From contig NZ_PHRG01000001.1 in assembly GCF_002803605.1 (NCBI RefSeq), forward strand, positions 818,819-882,818: DNA of 64,000 nucleotides. The letters run 5' to 3'. This document shows positions 46,670-55,062 of this stretch, in pieces. Both the position numbers and the translations under genes were made by a program. Numbering within the stretch: the stretch's first letter is position 1; the number at the start of each line of letters is the position of its first letter. Source of the stretch: Acinetobacter pseudolwoffii. Lineage in GTDB: Bacteria > Pseudomonadota > Gammaproteobacteria > Pseudomonadales > Moraxellaceae. Below the pieces are notes generated by a model. It was not told the origin of the DNA and did no database searches. It was given only the letters and a program-made list of their open reading frames with translations.

Positions 46670-47170
46670 ATGAAATTAGATAAAATTCCTGAACGTATCG
46701 ATCCAAGCTTAGATTTGGAAAAAATTCGTGCCGAGTGCCTGGAACTCACCAAAAAACGTGCCTACTATTCTGCGGGTGCCGCCATTATTCCAGTGCCGTT
46801 TATGGATGTCGTCATTGACATCGGCATCTTGTCGCAATTGATTCCCGAGATCAATGCCCGCTTCGGACTGGCGCCTGATCAGATCAGTGTCTATGATCCC
46901 AAAACCCGTCAGGTGCACTGGAATGAGCTGCGTAAACGCGGCGTAGAATTTTCTGGTCTGGTGGTCGCGCGAACTGCTGTCAAAAAATCTTTGAACAATG
47001 TTGCAGCGAAAGTGATCACAAAGCAAGTGACAAAATTCATTCCCCTGGGTGGTCAATTGATTGCCGCCAGTCTGGGCTATTTTGTCATGAAAAAAATTGC
47101 CGAAGCCCATGTCGAGGAATGCTACCGTGCGGCTAAAAATATCCAGCAAAAACAGGTCGCTCAAGGTTAA
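46670..47170 (+). CDS. DUF697/EcsC-like protein
   Basis: About 166 residues. KRAYYSAGAAIIPVPFMDVVIDIGILSQLIPEINARFG contains a hydrophobic, membrane-associating helix with the IPVPFMD motif typical of DUF697/EcsC-like proteins, and KFIPLGGQLIAASLGYFVMKKIA forms a second one. No GTPase domain is attached. Function is unknown. The ATG at 46670 is preferred over a GTG six bases upstream. Divergent from recC. Confidence 0.75.
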   Translation: MKLDKIPERIDPSLDLEKIRAECLELTKKRAYYSAGAAIIPVPFMDVVIDIGILSQLIPEINARFGLAPDQISVYDPKTRQVHWNELRKRGVEFSGLVVARTAVKKSLNNVAAKVITKQVTKFIPLGGQLIAASLGYFVMKKIAEAHVEECYRAAKNIQQKQVAQG

Positions 47171-47223
47171 GCACATTTGAGCTCAATATTTTAAACAGCT
47201 GAGCCCGTGCTACTTCAGGCAGA

Positions 47224-48642
47224 TTATTCTGCCTGAAGCTGTTTTAAAATGGCCTTTAACACCTCGACCCGTGCGGTATTTTTATCATCGGTCGCAATGA
47301 TATGCCAAGGTGCATAATCGGTCGAGCTACGTTCAAACATGTCGGCTGCTGCTTTCAGATAATCATCCCAACGTTCCCGGTTACGCCAGTCATCCTCAGT
47401 AATTTTAAAACGCTTATGCGGTGTATCTTCGCGTGCCTTGAAACGTGCAGCCTGTTCATCTTTGGAAATGGCCAGCCACAGCTTGATCACCACGGTTTGA
47501 TGCTTGACCAGACTTTGCTCAAAACGGTTAATTTCCGCATACGCACGTTGCCATTCTGCGGCACTGGCAAAACCTTCTATCCGCTCTACCAGTACCCGCC
47601 CATACCAGGAACGGTCAAAAATACAGATATCATCATCGCTTTGCAGTTTGGTCCAGAAGCGCCATAAATAGGGACGGCTCAGCTCATATTTCTCTGGTGC
47701 GGCAATGGTATGAATTTCATATTCACGCGGATCCAGTTTTTTCACAATGCGCTTGATCGCGCCGCCCTTTCCAGCCGCATCCATGCCCTCAAACAGAATC
47801 ACCACATTCCGCGGATCGGACCGCATCGCCTTGGCCACCTTAGCCGTTAATTTTTTCAGCTCCGGCTTGTAATCCTCTGCCTTGGCTCGAGTTTTGGCAG
47901 GATGTTTTAACAGTTTGGGAGTCTTGGCCTGTTTCCATCGTCCACTGGCTCTGGCCGGATGATTGGGGCAATGCTTGAGAGCACCCAGAATATGCTGGGC
48001 AAATTGCTGGTCACGCTGCTGTTCATCTTCACCCTCAATAATGAACCAGTCTTCGGTAAAATGCTGACGCAAGTGCTGCAAGGTGTCGTACTGTTTTCTG
48101 TTGCGCCAGTCCAGACCATGCAGCTGATGCCAGTGCGCTTCACTCGGATCCATGGCATCCAGCCGTTTTTGCAGGGCTTTCCAGGACAGGTCAAACCAGA
48201 CCTTGACCACATCGACATGATTATTTTTTAGGTCCTGTTCAAAGGCTTGCATCTCTTGCAGATAATGATTGAACTGTGCATTAGTGATCGGATCTGAAGC
48301 TTGCATGGCGCTGCTCAGCAGGTCGCTGTACCAGTTGCCAAACAAGACCATGATCTGTCCTTCGGCTGGAATAAAACGTGCATAAGGTTGCCACAAGGTC
48401 TGCTTCGGGCCGGCTAGCTGAGGCTTATCGGCTTTCACACGCAAATAGCGCGGATCGACCCATTCACGTAACTGTTTAACCGCTTCACCCTTGCCGGCTA
48501 GCTCAATGCCATTCACCAGAATCACCAGACTTTTGGCATTTTTCTGGCCCCGGGTCTTTTTTAAATTATATTGAGCATCAATCAGCTCGACAGACAGCTG
48601 ATCTTCATCCATTAACTGAAATTGTGGTTGTTCCATACGCAT
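47224..48642 (-). CDS. pap: Polyphosphate:AMP phosphotransferase (two-domain PPK2 family)
   Basis: About 472 residues with two tandem PPK2-like domains. The enzyme phosphorylates AMP to ADP using polyphosphate. Both domains carry a nucleotide-binding loop: IELAGKGEAVKQL (about residues 47-58) and EGMDAAGKGGAIKRIVKK (about 285-302); the second also has FDRSWYGRVLVERIEGF and is likely the active one. As I remember it, the sequence is very similar along its length to the PAP enzyme of Acinetobacter johnsonii. The ATG at 48642 is preferred because AGGG lies six bases upstream; a TTG just before and an ATG just after are also in frame. Confidence 0.92.
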   Translation of the reverse strand: MRMEQPQFQLMDEDQLSVELIDAQYNLKKTRGQKNAKSLVILVNGIELAGKGEAVKQLREWVDPRYLRVKADKPQLAGPKQTLWQPYARFIPAEGQIMVLFGNWYSDLLSSAMQASDPITNAQFNHYLQEMQAFEQDLKNNHVDVVKVWFDLSWKALQKRLDAMDPSEAHWHQLHGLDWRNRKQYDTLQHLRQHFTEDWFIIEGEDEQQRDQQFAQHILGALKHCPNHPARASGRWKQAKTPKLLKHPAKTRAKAEDYKPELKKLTAKVAKAMRSDPRNVVILFEGMDAAGKGGAIKRIVKKLDPREYEIHTIAAPEKYELSRPYLWRFWTKLQSDDDICIFDRSWYGRVLVERIEGFASAAEWQRAYAEINRFEQSLVKHQTVVIKLWLAISKDEQAARFKAREDTPHKRFKITEDDWRNRERWDDYLKAAADMFERSSTDYAPWHIIATDDKNTARVEVLKAILKQLQAE

Positions 48643-48847
48643 CTTCAACCCTGATCTTTTATTCTGTTTGCAGTATAGCGAGGAGTTTCAGCGCAAAAAT
48701 AGTTCTGGCAACGTTTTTCACACGATTAAATTGGCTATTTAAACAACAGATTGACATACAAATGCCCGATCTCTGTTCAATTTGTCATAGCAGGATTGTC
48801 CGGCAGCCTCTAAGATTCTTGCATCCTCCAATGATAATTGAAGCCTC

Positions 48848-49552
48848 ATGTCCAAACTTGCCGTACTCGACGATCTGTTAGCGCATTATTATCAACTGGC
48901 TTATCATACCCGGCCTGACATTTTAAGCCGTTTACAGGATGTGCAGGCCTGGCAGAAAGTCCGCATGCAGCGTACCCATCGCGTCCATTTTGCTGAAAAA
49001 CAAAACCAACTGATGTCCGAGTATTTCCTGAACCGTCTCTACGGCGGCGCTGACTTTGATGCGCTGGCAGAACAGATTGCCCGGCTGATGAAATATGCGC
49101 ATAAAGCAGAAAAAGTTATTCCGGAAAATGCCATTAAAACCGGCACCTCAGGCGTAGAGCTGGCTATTCTGGCGGTACAGCTGGATGAACAGGTCGCGAT
49201 TCAGTTATTAGAGGATTATCATCCACATGAACCGCTGACTGACGAGATGATGCGCCTGACCTATCTCAAACTGGATCAGGGTGAAGCACGCTTGAAACAG
49301 TTGGCTCTGCTGGATCAGCTCGGCATGAGTCTGGATAAATATATGCGTTCCTTTGTGGTCTATACCGCTTTTAAAATGTGTAAGGGCGCGGCGAATAAAT
49401 ATAACTTTCAGGTGATGTATGAATTTATGCAGGATGGTTTTCTGGCGATGAAGCCGCTCAAATCGGCAGAAAAATTTGTCCGTGAATTTACCGCAACCGA
49501 ACGCCAGATTATTGAGAAAGTGCATTCTGGCGATGCGTTGCCATTTCAATAA
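48848..49552 (+). CDS. FFLEELY-motif protein
   Basis: A 234-residue soluble helical protein. The segment SEYFLNRLYGGADFDALAEQ matches the position and pattern that give the FFLEELY-motif family its name, and QRTHRVHFAEK lies before it. The family has no known function. It is divergent from the polyphosphate:AMP phosphotransferase gene with a 200-base spacer. The family call is from memory of the motif and is moderately sure. Confidence 0.7.
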   Translation: MSKLAVLDDLLAHYYQLAYHTRPDILSRLQDVQAWQKVRMQRTHRVHFAEKQNQLMSEYFLNRLYGGADFDALAEQIARLMKYAHKAEKVIPENAIKTGTSGVELAILAVQLDEQVAIQLLEDYHPHEPLTDEMMRLTYLKLDQGEARLKQLALLDQLGMSLDKYMRSFVVYTAFKMCKGAANKYNFQVMYEFMQDGFLAMKPLKSAEKFVREFTATERQIIEKVHSGDALPFQ

Positions 49553-49698
49553 ATAGTAGTGCAGTATTTCTGCCAAGCGCACATTTTTCTGTATATTATT
49601 CATAACAATTGCATCATGATTGCTGAATAAGCCTTTAGAATCTGTCATGATGCAGACAATGCAAGATTAACCCGATTGATATGTTAGGAGTGACTCCA

Positions 49699-50643
49699 AT
49701 GTCGAATGAAAATACAACGCCTACCCCTACCCCTGAGTCGGCACAACAGACAGACAAAGTGAGCCCATTCTTAACTGAACCTCTTCCACAAGGTACGCCG
49801 CAAGGTCAGCAACAATCCCTCGAACAACGCCTGACTGATACGCCAGTCACAGGCTCGGTGCCGAAATATAACCTGCCACGCGGTGCCAATACCGGCAACG
49901 TGGGTTCAACCACACATTTTGGTTATCAAACCGTAAACAGCGAAGAAAAGGCCCAGAAAGTGGCTGAAGTGTTCCATTCGGTGGCCAGCAAATACGACAT
50001 CATGAATGACCTGATGTCTTTCGGGATTCACCGTCTGTGGAAACGTTTTGCAATCAATATGTCCGGTGTACGCCGTGGCCAGCAGGTGCTGGATATTGCC
50101 GGCGGTACCGGTGACCTGGCCAAAGTGTTTAGCCGTGAAGTGGGCCCGACCGGTCATGTGGTGCTGTCTGATATTAACGAATCGATGCTGAATGTCGGTC
50201 GTGACCGTCTGATCGATGCCGGCTGTACCAATGTCGATTTCGTACTGGCCAATGCTGAAACCTTAGAACCATTTGCAGACAACAGTTTTGATCTTTTGAC
50301 GATTTCTTTCGGTCTGCGTAACGTGACCGATAAAGATGCCGCACTTGCATCGATGTATCGCGTACTCAAGCCAGGTGGTCGTTTACTGGTGCTGGAATTC
50401 TCTAAACCGGTGTTTGAGCCATTCTCTAAGCTTTACGATCTGTACTCATTCACAGCCTTGCCAATCATGGGTAAAATCATTGCCAATGATTCTGAAAGCT
50501 ATAAATATCTGGCTGAATCGATTCGTATGCATCCAGACCAGCGCACCTTAAAAGGCATGATGGAAAATGCCGGCTTCCAGAATTGTGACTATCACAACCT
50601 GACTGGCGGGATTGTTGCAGTTCACCGCGGTTTTAAACTTTAA
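49699..50643 (+). CDS. ubiE: Ubiquinone/menaquinone biosynthesis C-methyltransferase
   Basis: C-methylates 2-polyprenyl-6-methoxy-benzoquinol in ubiquinone synthesis, using SAM. Core motifs are [15 protein letters not shown] (motif I), [14 protein letters not shown] and the C-terminal [24 protein letters not shown]. About 314 residues are encoded, some 60 more than Escherichia coli UbiE; the extra part is an N-terminal Pro/Thr/Gln-rich, probably disordered extension. The ATG at 49699 is chosen because TAGGAG precedes it. It heads a ubiE-ubiJ-ubiB cluster with gaps of about 12 bases. Confidence 0.96.
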   Translation: MSNENTTPTPTPESAQQTDKVSPFLTEPLPQGTPQGQQQSLEQRLTDTPVTGSVPKYNLPRGANTGNVGSTTHFGYQTVNSEEKAQKVAEVFHSVASKYDIMNDLMSFGIHRLWKRFAINMSGVRRGQQVLDIAGGTGDLAKVFSREVGPTGHVVLSDINESMLNVGRDRLIDAGCTNVDFVLANAETLEPFADNSFDLLTISFGLRNVTDKDAALASMYRVLKPGGRLLVLEFSKPVFEPFSKLYDLYSFTALPIMGKIIANDSESYKYLAESIRMHPDQRTLKGMMENAGFQNCDYHNLTGGIVAVHRGFKL

Positions 50644-50655
50644 GGTTCACTCCCT

Positions 50656-51333
50656 ATGTGGTCAATTCTGGCACTCGGTGCTGTTGAACGCGTGATTCAC
50701 CATGTGATTGATCTGGATGCGATTACCCGCATCCAGCTAAATGCTTTGTCTGGTAAAATGCTGCGGGTGGTGATTGCTTCGCCGCAGCTTTCGGTCGATG
50801 TGTTTTTTGATAAAGACAAGCTTCGTCTGGAGCCGACCGCGACTGGTCATAGTGAAGCATCTTCAATCTTTGAACAGCGTCCATTTGATGCTGGCTCATC
50901 TACAGTCACCGAAGCGACTGCAACCTTGCAGGTCAGCAATGTGGTGGAATTACTCAAGCTGCTGCTGTCCGATGAAGTCGGCAATATTCCACTGCAAGGT
51001 GACTACAAGTTATTGCAGGAAATCCAGCGCATCATGCAACAGGCAGAGCTGGATCTGGCGGCGCACTTAAGTCCCTGGATTGGCCCGGCACTGGCACATG
51101 AAATTGGTAAATTTCAGCTATTACCCAAACAGCTGAAACGTACCCTGCAAAGTCAGCTATTCTTTGCCGAAGATGCCTTAAAAGAAGACAGTGGTCTGTT
51201 TGCCCCACGCTGGCAAATGGATGACCTGAATCAGGACACCCGTATCCTGAATCAAAATCTAGATCGGGTTGAAGCGAAAATCCAGCAGCTTCAGGCCCAG
51301 ATCGATACCTCAAACAATTCTACTCAAGACTAG
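50656..51333 (+). CDS. ubiJ: Ubiquinone biosynthesis accessory factor UbiJ
   Basis: A 225-residue protein with an N-terminal SCP2-like lipid-binding domain (about residues 1-120) and a C-terminal coiled coil (LNQNLDRVEAKIQQLQAQID). UbiJ is a soluble organising factor of the ubiquinone biosynthetic complex together with UbiK. Its position between ubiE and ubiB is the standard gammaproteobacterial order. Confidence 0.93.
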   Translation: MWSILALGAVERVIHHVIDLDAITRIQLNALSGKMLRVVIASPQLSVDVFFDKDKLRLEPTATGHSEASSIFEQRPFDAGSSTVTEATATLQVSNVVELLKLLLSDEVGNIPLQGDYKLLQEIQRIMQQAELDLAAHLSPWIGPALAHEIGKFQLLPKQLKRTLQSQLFFAEDALKEDSGLFAPRWQMDDLNQDTRILNQNLDRVEAKIQQLQAQIDTSNNSTQD

Positions 51334-51345
51334 GTACGCTGCTTT

Positions 51346-52965
51346 ATGATTCCGCATGTTTCACGTTTACTCGAACTTTGGCGCATCGCCGCGCACTATC
51401 GACTCGATACGTTGTTTCCTGCGGAAGAATTACCAGAAAAGGCCCGGCATATTCTGTCTTTGATCCGTATGCATCCGGCCGCCTGGTCCAGTCGTGAACG
51501 TAAGAATCCACTCAAGCTGAAACTGGCGCTAGAGGAAATGGGACCGCTGGCCATCAAAATGGGCCAGCTGCTCTCCACTCGTCGCGACCTGATTGCACCT
51601 GAACTGTTACAGCAACTGGTTTTGCTGCAAGATCAGGTCAAGCCCTTTGACAATGACGTGGCGCGGATGCGCATTCAGGAATCGCTGAAAGCCGATGTAA
51701 ATACCCTGTTTGCCCGTTTTGATGTGCAACCACTCGCAGCAGCCTCGATTGCACAGGTGCATACCGCAGCCCTGCACGATGGTCGTGAAGTGGTGGTCAA
51801 GGTGACCCGTCCGAATATTCGCCAGCAGATTTTGCAGGATTTTGAAATTCTGCAATGGCTGGGGGACTTTTTGGAAAAACGTCTCGAAGCTGCACGTGCT
51901 TTACATTTGTCTGAAATTATTCAGGATTATCGTCAGATCATTTTGAATGAACTGGACCTGACCCTGGAAGCGGACAATACCCGCCGTATGCGCCATCACT
52001 TTACCGGCTCCAGCATGATGTACGTGCCGGAAGTGTATATGGACAGCAAAGATGTGCTGGTGGCCGAGCGCATTACCGGAGTGCCAATTTCAGATATCGC
52101 GACCTTTGACCGACTCGGCATGGATCGTGCTGATCTGGCACGTAAAGGCCTGACTATTTTCTTTACCCAGGTCTTTCGCGATAACTTTTTCCATGCCGAC
52201 ATGCATCCGGGCAATGTTTTTGTCGAAACCATCAATCCGAGTAATCCGCGTTTTATTGCGCTGGACTGCGCGATTATGGGCGAGCTGTCTAAGCATGACC
52301 AGATGACCGTAGCACGCATGCTGCTGGCTGTCATGAACAGCGACTTCATGCAACTGATTCAGGTGGTGCATCAAGCTGGCTGGATTCCACCGGGTACCGA
52401 TCAGGATGCTTTGGCTCGTGAAATGCGCCGCAGTGTCGGGCCGATGGTCTCTAAACCAATGCATGAACTGGATTTCGCCGGTATTCTGATTGAAGTGATG
52501 GACATTGCCCGTCGTTTCCATCTGGAAATTCCACCGCAACTGATGCTGCTACTCAAAACACTAGTGCATGTCGAAGGCTTGGGAACCGACCTGTATCCGG
52601 AACTGGATATCTGGAGTCTGGCCAAACCGATCCTGACGGACTGGATCAAGGCGCAGATGAATCCGCAAAAGAACCTGAAAGAACTGGGACAAAAAATTCC
52701 GGATCTGCTATTAGGGGCACAGGATCTACCAACCTTGATGATTGATAGCCTGAACGGTCTGAAAAACCAGTCAGCCTGGCATGCCAAACAGCTCAATGAA
52801 CTGCAAAGCATGCGCCTGCAAATGGAACTTCAGCAAAAACGTAGCTGGATGTTTGGCAGTATCATGGCCATTCTGCTGTCGATTGCGATTATTTCACCAT
52901 GGTTTGTGTCGGTGCTTCTGATTGTGCTGGTGAGCGTTCTGGCAGTCTGGCGAATTTCGAAATAA
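51346..52965 (+). CDS. ubiB: Probable protein kinase/ATPase UbiB
   Basis: A 539-residue atypical kinase-like ATPase required for ubiquinone synthesis. The family KxGQ motif is at residues 71-74 (KMGQLLSTRRD), the alanine-rich nucleotide loop is AAASIAQVH (131-139), and Lys152 lies in VVVKV. HADMHPGNVF is the catalytic-loop equivalent. Two C-terminal membrane helices (about 495-535) anchor it to the inner membrane. It is the last gene of the ubiE-ubiJ-ubiB unit and is followed by a terminator. Confidence 0.96.
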   Translation: MIPHVSRLLELWRIAAHYRLDTLFPAEELPEKARHILSLIRMHPAAWSSRERKNPLKLKLALEEMGPLAIKMGQLLSTRRDLIAPELLQQLVLLQDQVKPFDNDVARMRIQESLKADVNTLFARFDVQPLAAASIAQVHTAALHDGREVVVKVTRPNIRQQILQDFEILQWLGDFLEKRLEAARALHLSEIIQDYRQIILNELDLTLEADNTRRMRHHFTGSSMMYVPEVYMDSKDVLVAERITGVPISDIATFDRLGMDRADLARKGLTIFFTQVFRDNFFHADMHPGNVFVETINPSNPRFIALDCAIMGELSKHDQMTVARMLLAVMNSDFMQLIQVVHQAGWIPPGTDQDALAREMRRSVGPMVSKPMHELDFAGILIEVMDIARRFHLEIPPQLMLLLKTLVHVEGLGTDLYPELDIWSLAKPILTDWIKAQMNPQKNLKELGQKIPDLLLGAQDLPTLMIDSLNGLKNQSAWHAKQLNELQSMRLQMELQQKRSWMFGSIMAILLSIAIISPWFVSVLLIVLVSVLAVWRISK

Positions 52966-52975
52966 TTTTTTAAAT

Positions 52976-52998
52976 AGCCTGATTCGTCAGGCTTTTTT
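52976..52998 (+). terminator. Rho-independent terminator of ubiEJB
   Basis: AGCCTGA and TCAGGCT pair around a TTCG tetraloop, followed by TTTTTT. Confidence 0.9.
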
Positions 52999-53037
52999 AT
53001 GCTTAAATTATTGAAAAAATAAAACAAGAATATCCAA

Positions 53038-53460
53038 ATGAAATATAGTTTTTTATGCGCACTGTATCGCCAGAATAGACAAAAAACCTTTCTCACTGCA
53101 CTACTTTACAGCTTCCCAACATGGATAGATATTTTTTTCTATATCAACCAAACAGCCCATTGGCTTGCATGGTCCCCTGCTGCCAATACCACATTCTACC
53201 GCCTGATTCATAGTGACTATTTCTGGCTCATTGTCAGCTTTAACCTGCTTCCGTTGTTATTTCTATTCTGTCTACGACAAACACAGCTAATACTAGCTTT
53301 AAAAATATGGATAGGTATTGCAGGTAGTTTGTTTCTAATTCATGCTTTTTACTGGCCAAGCTATCCTATAACCACGCTTTTGATTATTTCATTTAATCTA
53401 CCTTTTTTAAATTTACGCAATAAAGAACTCATGCACACTTACATCAACCCGATGCCATGA
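53038..53460 (+). CDS. Membrane protein of unknown function
   Basis: A 140-residue protein with about four hydrophobic segments (roughly residues 17-36, 60-80, 86-103 and 107-125), rich in aromatic residues. No family is recognised. It is more AT-rich than its neighbours and has no strong ribosome binding site, so it may be a recent or poorly expressed gene. Confidence 0.6.
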   Translation: MKYSFLCALYRQNRQKTFLTALLYSFPTWIDIFFYINQTAHWLAWSPAANTTFYRLIHSDYFWLIVSFNLLPLLFLFCLRQTQLILALKIWIGIAGSLFLIHAFYWPSYPITTLLIISFNLPFLNLRNKELMHTYINPMP

Positions 53461-53550
53461 CTCTCAAGTCACCTTAGGACATATCTTGCCATTGGGTCTA
53501 AAGACGCATCGATTAAAATAAGCACACACTTGGCTGGTATGGGTTGAATC

Positions 53551-54630
53551 ATGGTACAGATTTTACAAAAACGGGCGCCTGCGCTGACGATTCGTGCTGG
53601 CCATCTGGCACGTGAGCTGATTCTGCAACAAGGATTACAACCTGAACAGGTCGATATTATCCCCGGTGCTGCGGGTGGCCCAAAAGGAATCGGGATTCAG
53701 GGTCTGGATCAGGCGATTTTTGGCGAGTTTTTCCCACGTGCCCCACAACGGCGTACTCTCGTTGGTTCCTCGATTGGTAGCTGGCGTTTTGCCAGTATGG
53801 CTGCACATGGGGCTCAACAGGGAACCGAGCGTTTAGCTGAGCTGTATACCAACCTTTATTTCCATAAAAAAATGACCCGCCAGGAGGTCAGCGAAGTTTG
53901 CCGCGGCATGCTACTCGACCTGGTACAAGGCAAGGAAAATGATCTGGTCAATCATCCGGATTATCATCTCGCAGTCATTTCAATTAAAGCCCAGCACATT
54001 TTCCAGAGTGACAAAGTGCTGCCTTTGCTGGCCTCTGTAGCCGGAATTGTCGGAACGACTGCTGTTGCACGTAAACACAGCCGTCATTTTATGCAACGTG
54101 TGATTAGCCAGCCGAATATGGGGGAACAATTTCAAATCGCGGAAGATGGATTTACTACACATTATCATGCCCTGACCGAGCAGAGTGTATTGTCCTGGCT
54201 GATGGCCTCGGCGTCGATTCCCGGGGTAATGGCAGCGGTGAACAATATTCCAGATGCACCGCAGGGTTATTACCGCGATGGTGGTCTGATTGACTATCAC
54301 ATTGACCTGCCCTTTCAGAGCAAAGGCATTGTGCTCTATCCACATTTTACTGACAGCATTACCCCCGGCTGGTTTGACAAGTTATTTAAACGTACCTCAA
54401 ATCCGGAAAATCAGGCACGCACCTTGTTGCTTTCTCCATCGCAGGACTATCTGCAAAGTTTGCCTTTAGGCCGCTTACCGGATCGTAAGGATTTTACCCT
54501 GAAGGGCCTAGATCAGGCAGAGCGGATCAAATTATGGAAAGCCTGTATTGCTGAAAGTCAGCGTTTAGGCGATGAATTTCTGGAACTGGTCGAGAAGCAA
54601 AATTTTGCTGAGGTCATGAAAGGCTTGTAA
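53551..54630 (+). CDS. Patatin-like phospholipase
   Basis: A 359-residue patatin-domain protein. The oxyanion-hole glycines are in IIPGAAGGPKGIG (residues 36-48), the nucleophile Ser74 is in GSSIGSW, and the catalytic Asp243 is in YRDGGLIDYH. Patatins use a Ser-Asp dyad to deacylate phospholipids. No signal peptide or beta-barrel domain is present, so it is probably cytoplasmic or peripheral. The membrane-protein gene follows 60 bases later. Confidence 0.88.
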   Translation: MVQILQKRAPALTIRAGHLARELILQQGLQPEQVDIIPGAAGGPKGIGIQGLDQAIFGEFFPRAPQRRTLVGSSIGSWRFASMAAHGAQQGTERLAELYTNLYFHKKMTRQEVSEVCRGMLLDLVQGKENDLVNHPDYHLAVISIKAQHIFQSDKVLPLLASVAGIVGTTAVARKHSRHFMQRVISQPNMGEQFQIAEDGFTTHYHALTEQSVLSWLMASASIPGVMAAVNNIPDAPQGYYRDGGLIDYHIDLPFQSKGIVLYPHFTDSITPGWFDKLFKRTSNPENQARTLLLSPSQDYLQSLPLGRLPDRKDFTLKGLDQAERIKLWKACIAESQRLGDEFLELVEKQNFAEVMKGL

Positions 54631-54690
54631 TTGACCGAGAGTGCCCGATTATTTGTATAATTGCCTTCATTTTGTGAACTGTTGAGATTT

Positions 54691-55008
54691 ATGCAGAAGT
54701 TTTTAGTGGTCCTGCAATACCTGTGTCTGGCCTTTGCCGTCTATCTGACTTATAGCGTGAGCATGTCGCTGTATAACCAAGATTTTGTCCTGATGGAGCT
54801 GGTCGCTGATATTGGTACGATTCTGATCTGTATTGACTTGGGCGTGTTTTTATTTAGCAGTAAAACCAAAGCAGGCATTAGCATGGAAGAATATGCCAAA
54901 CGACTGGAACAGCCACCGTCGAAACTGGTCTATGTGACACGAAAAATGGGGCATCTGGGTATTTTGCTGATTATTACCAGCTGGATTGTACCGATGATCA
55001 ATTCATAA
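54691..55008 (+). CDS. Small membrane protein
   Basis: About 105 residues with three hydrophobic helices (about residues 4-24, 32-53 and 85-103) and a short cytoplasmic loop (KTKAGISMEEYAKRLEQPP). The ATG at 54691 is preferred because GAG lies upstream and the N-terminus then forms a clean first helix. No family is recognised. A terminator follows. Confidence 0.65.
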   Translation: MQKFLVVLQYLCLAFAVYLTYSVSMSLYNQDFVLMELVADIGTILICIDLGVFLFSSKTKAGISMEEYAKRLEQPPSKLVYVTRKMGHLGILLIITSWIVPMINS

Positions 55009-55021
55009 AAATCACATATAA

Positions 55022-55045
55022 AAAACCTCCCGATCGGGAGGTTTT
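55022..55045. terminator. Bidirectional terminator before tex
   Basis: AAAACCTCCCGA and TCGGGAGGTTTT form a perfect 24-base palindrome with A/T tracts on both sides, between convergent genes. Confidence 0.9.
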
Positions 55046-55062
55046 CTTTTAGCAATTAAAGA

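Noticed and set aside
46709..47176. 155-codon minus-strand open frame
   Set aside because: Antisense to the DUF697-like gene, which has the better family match and start.
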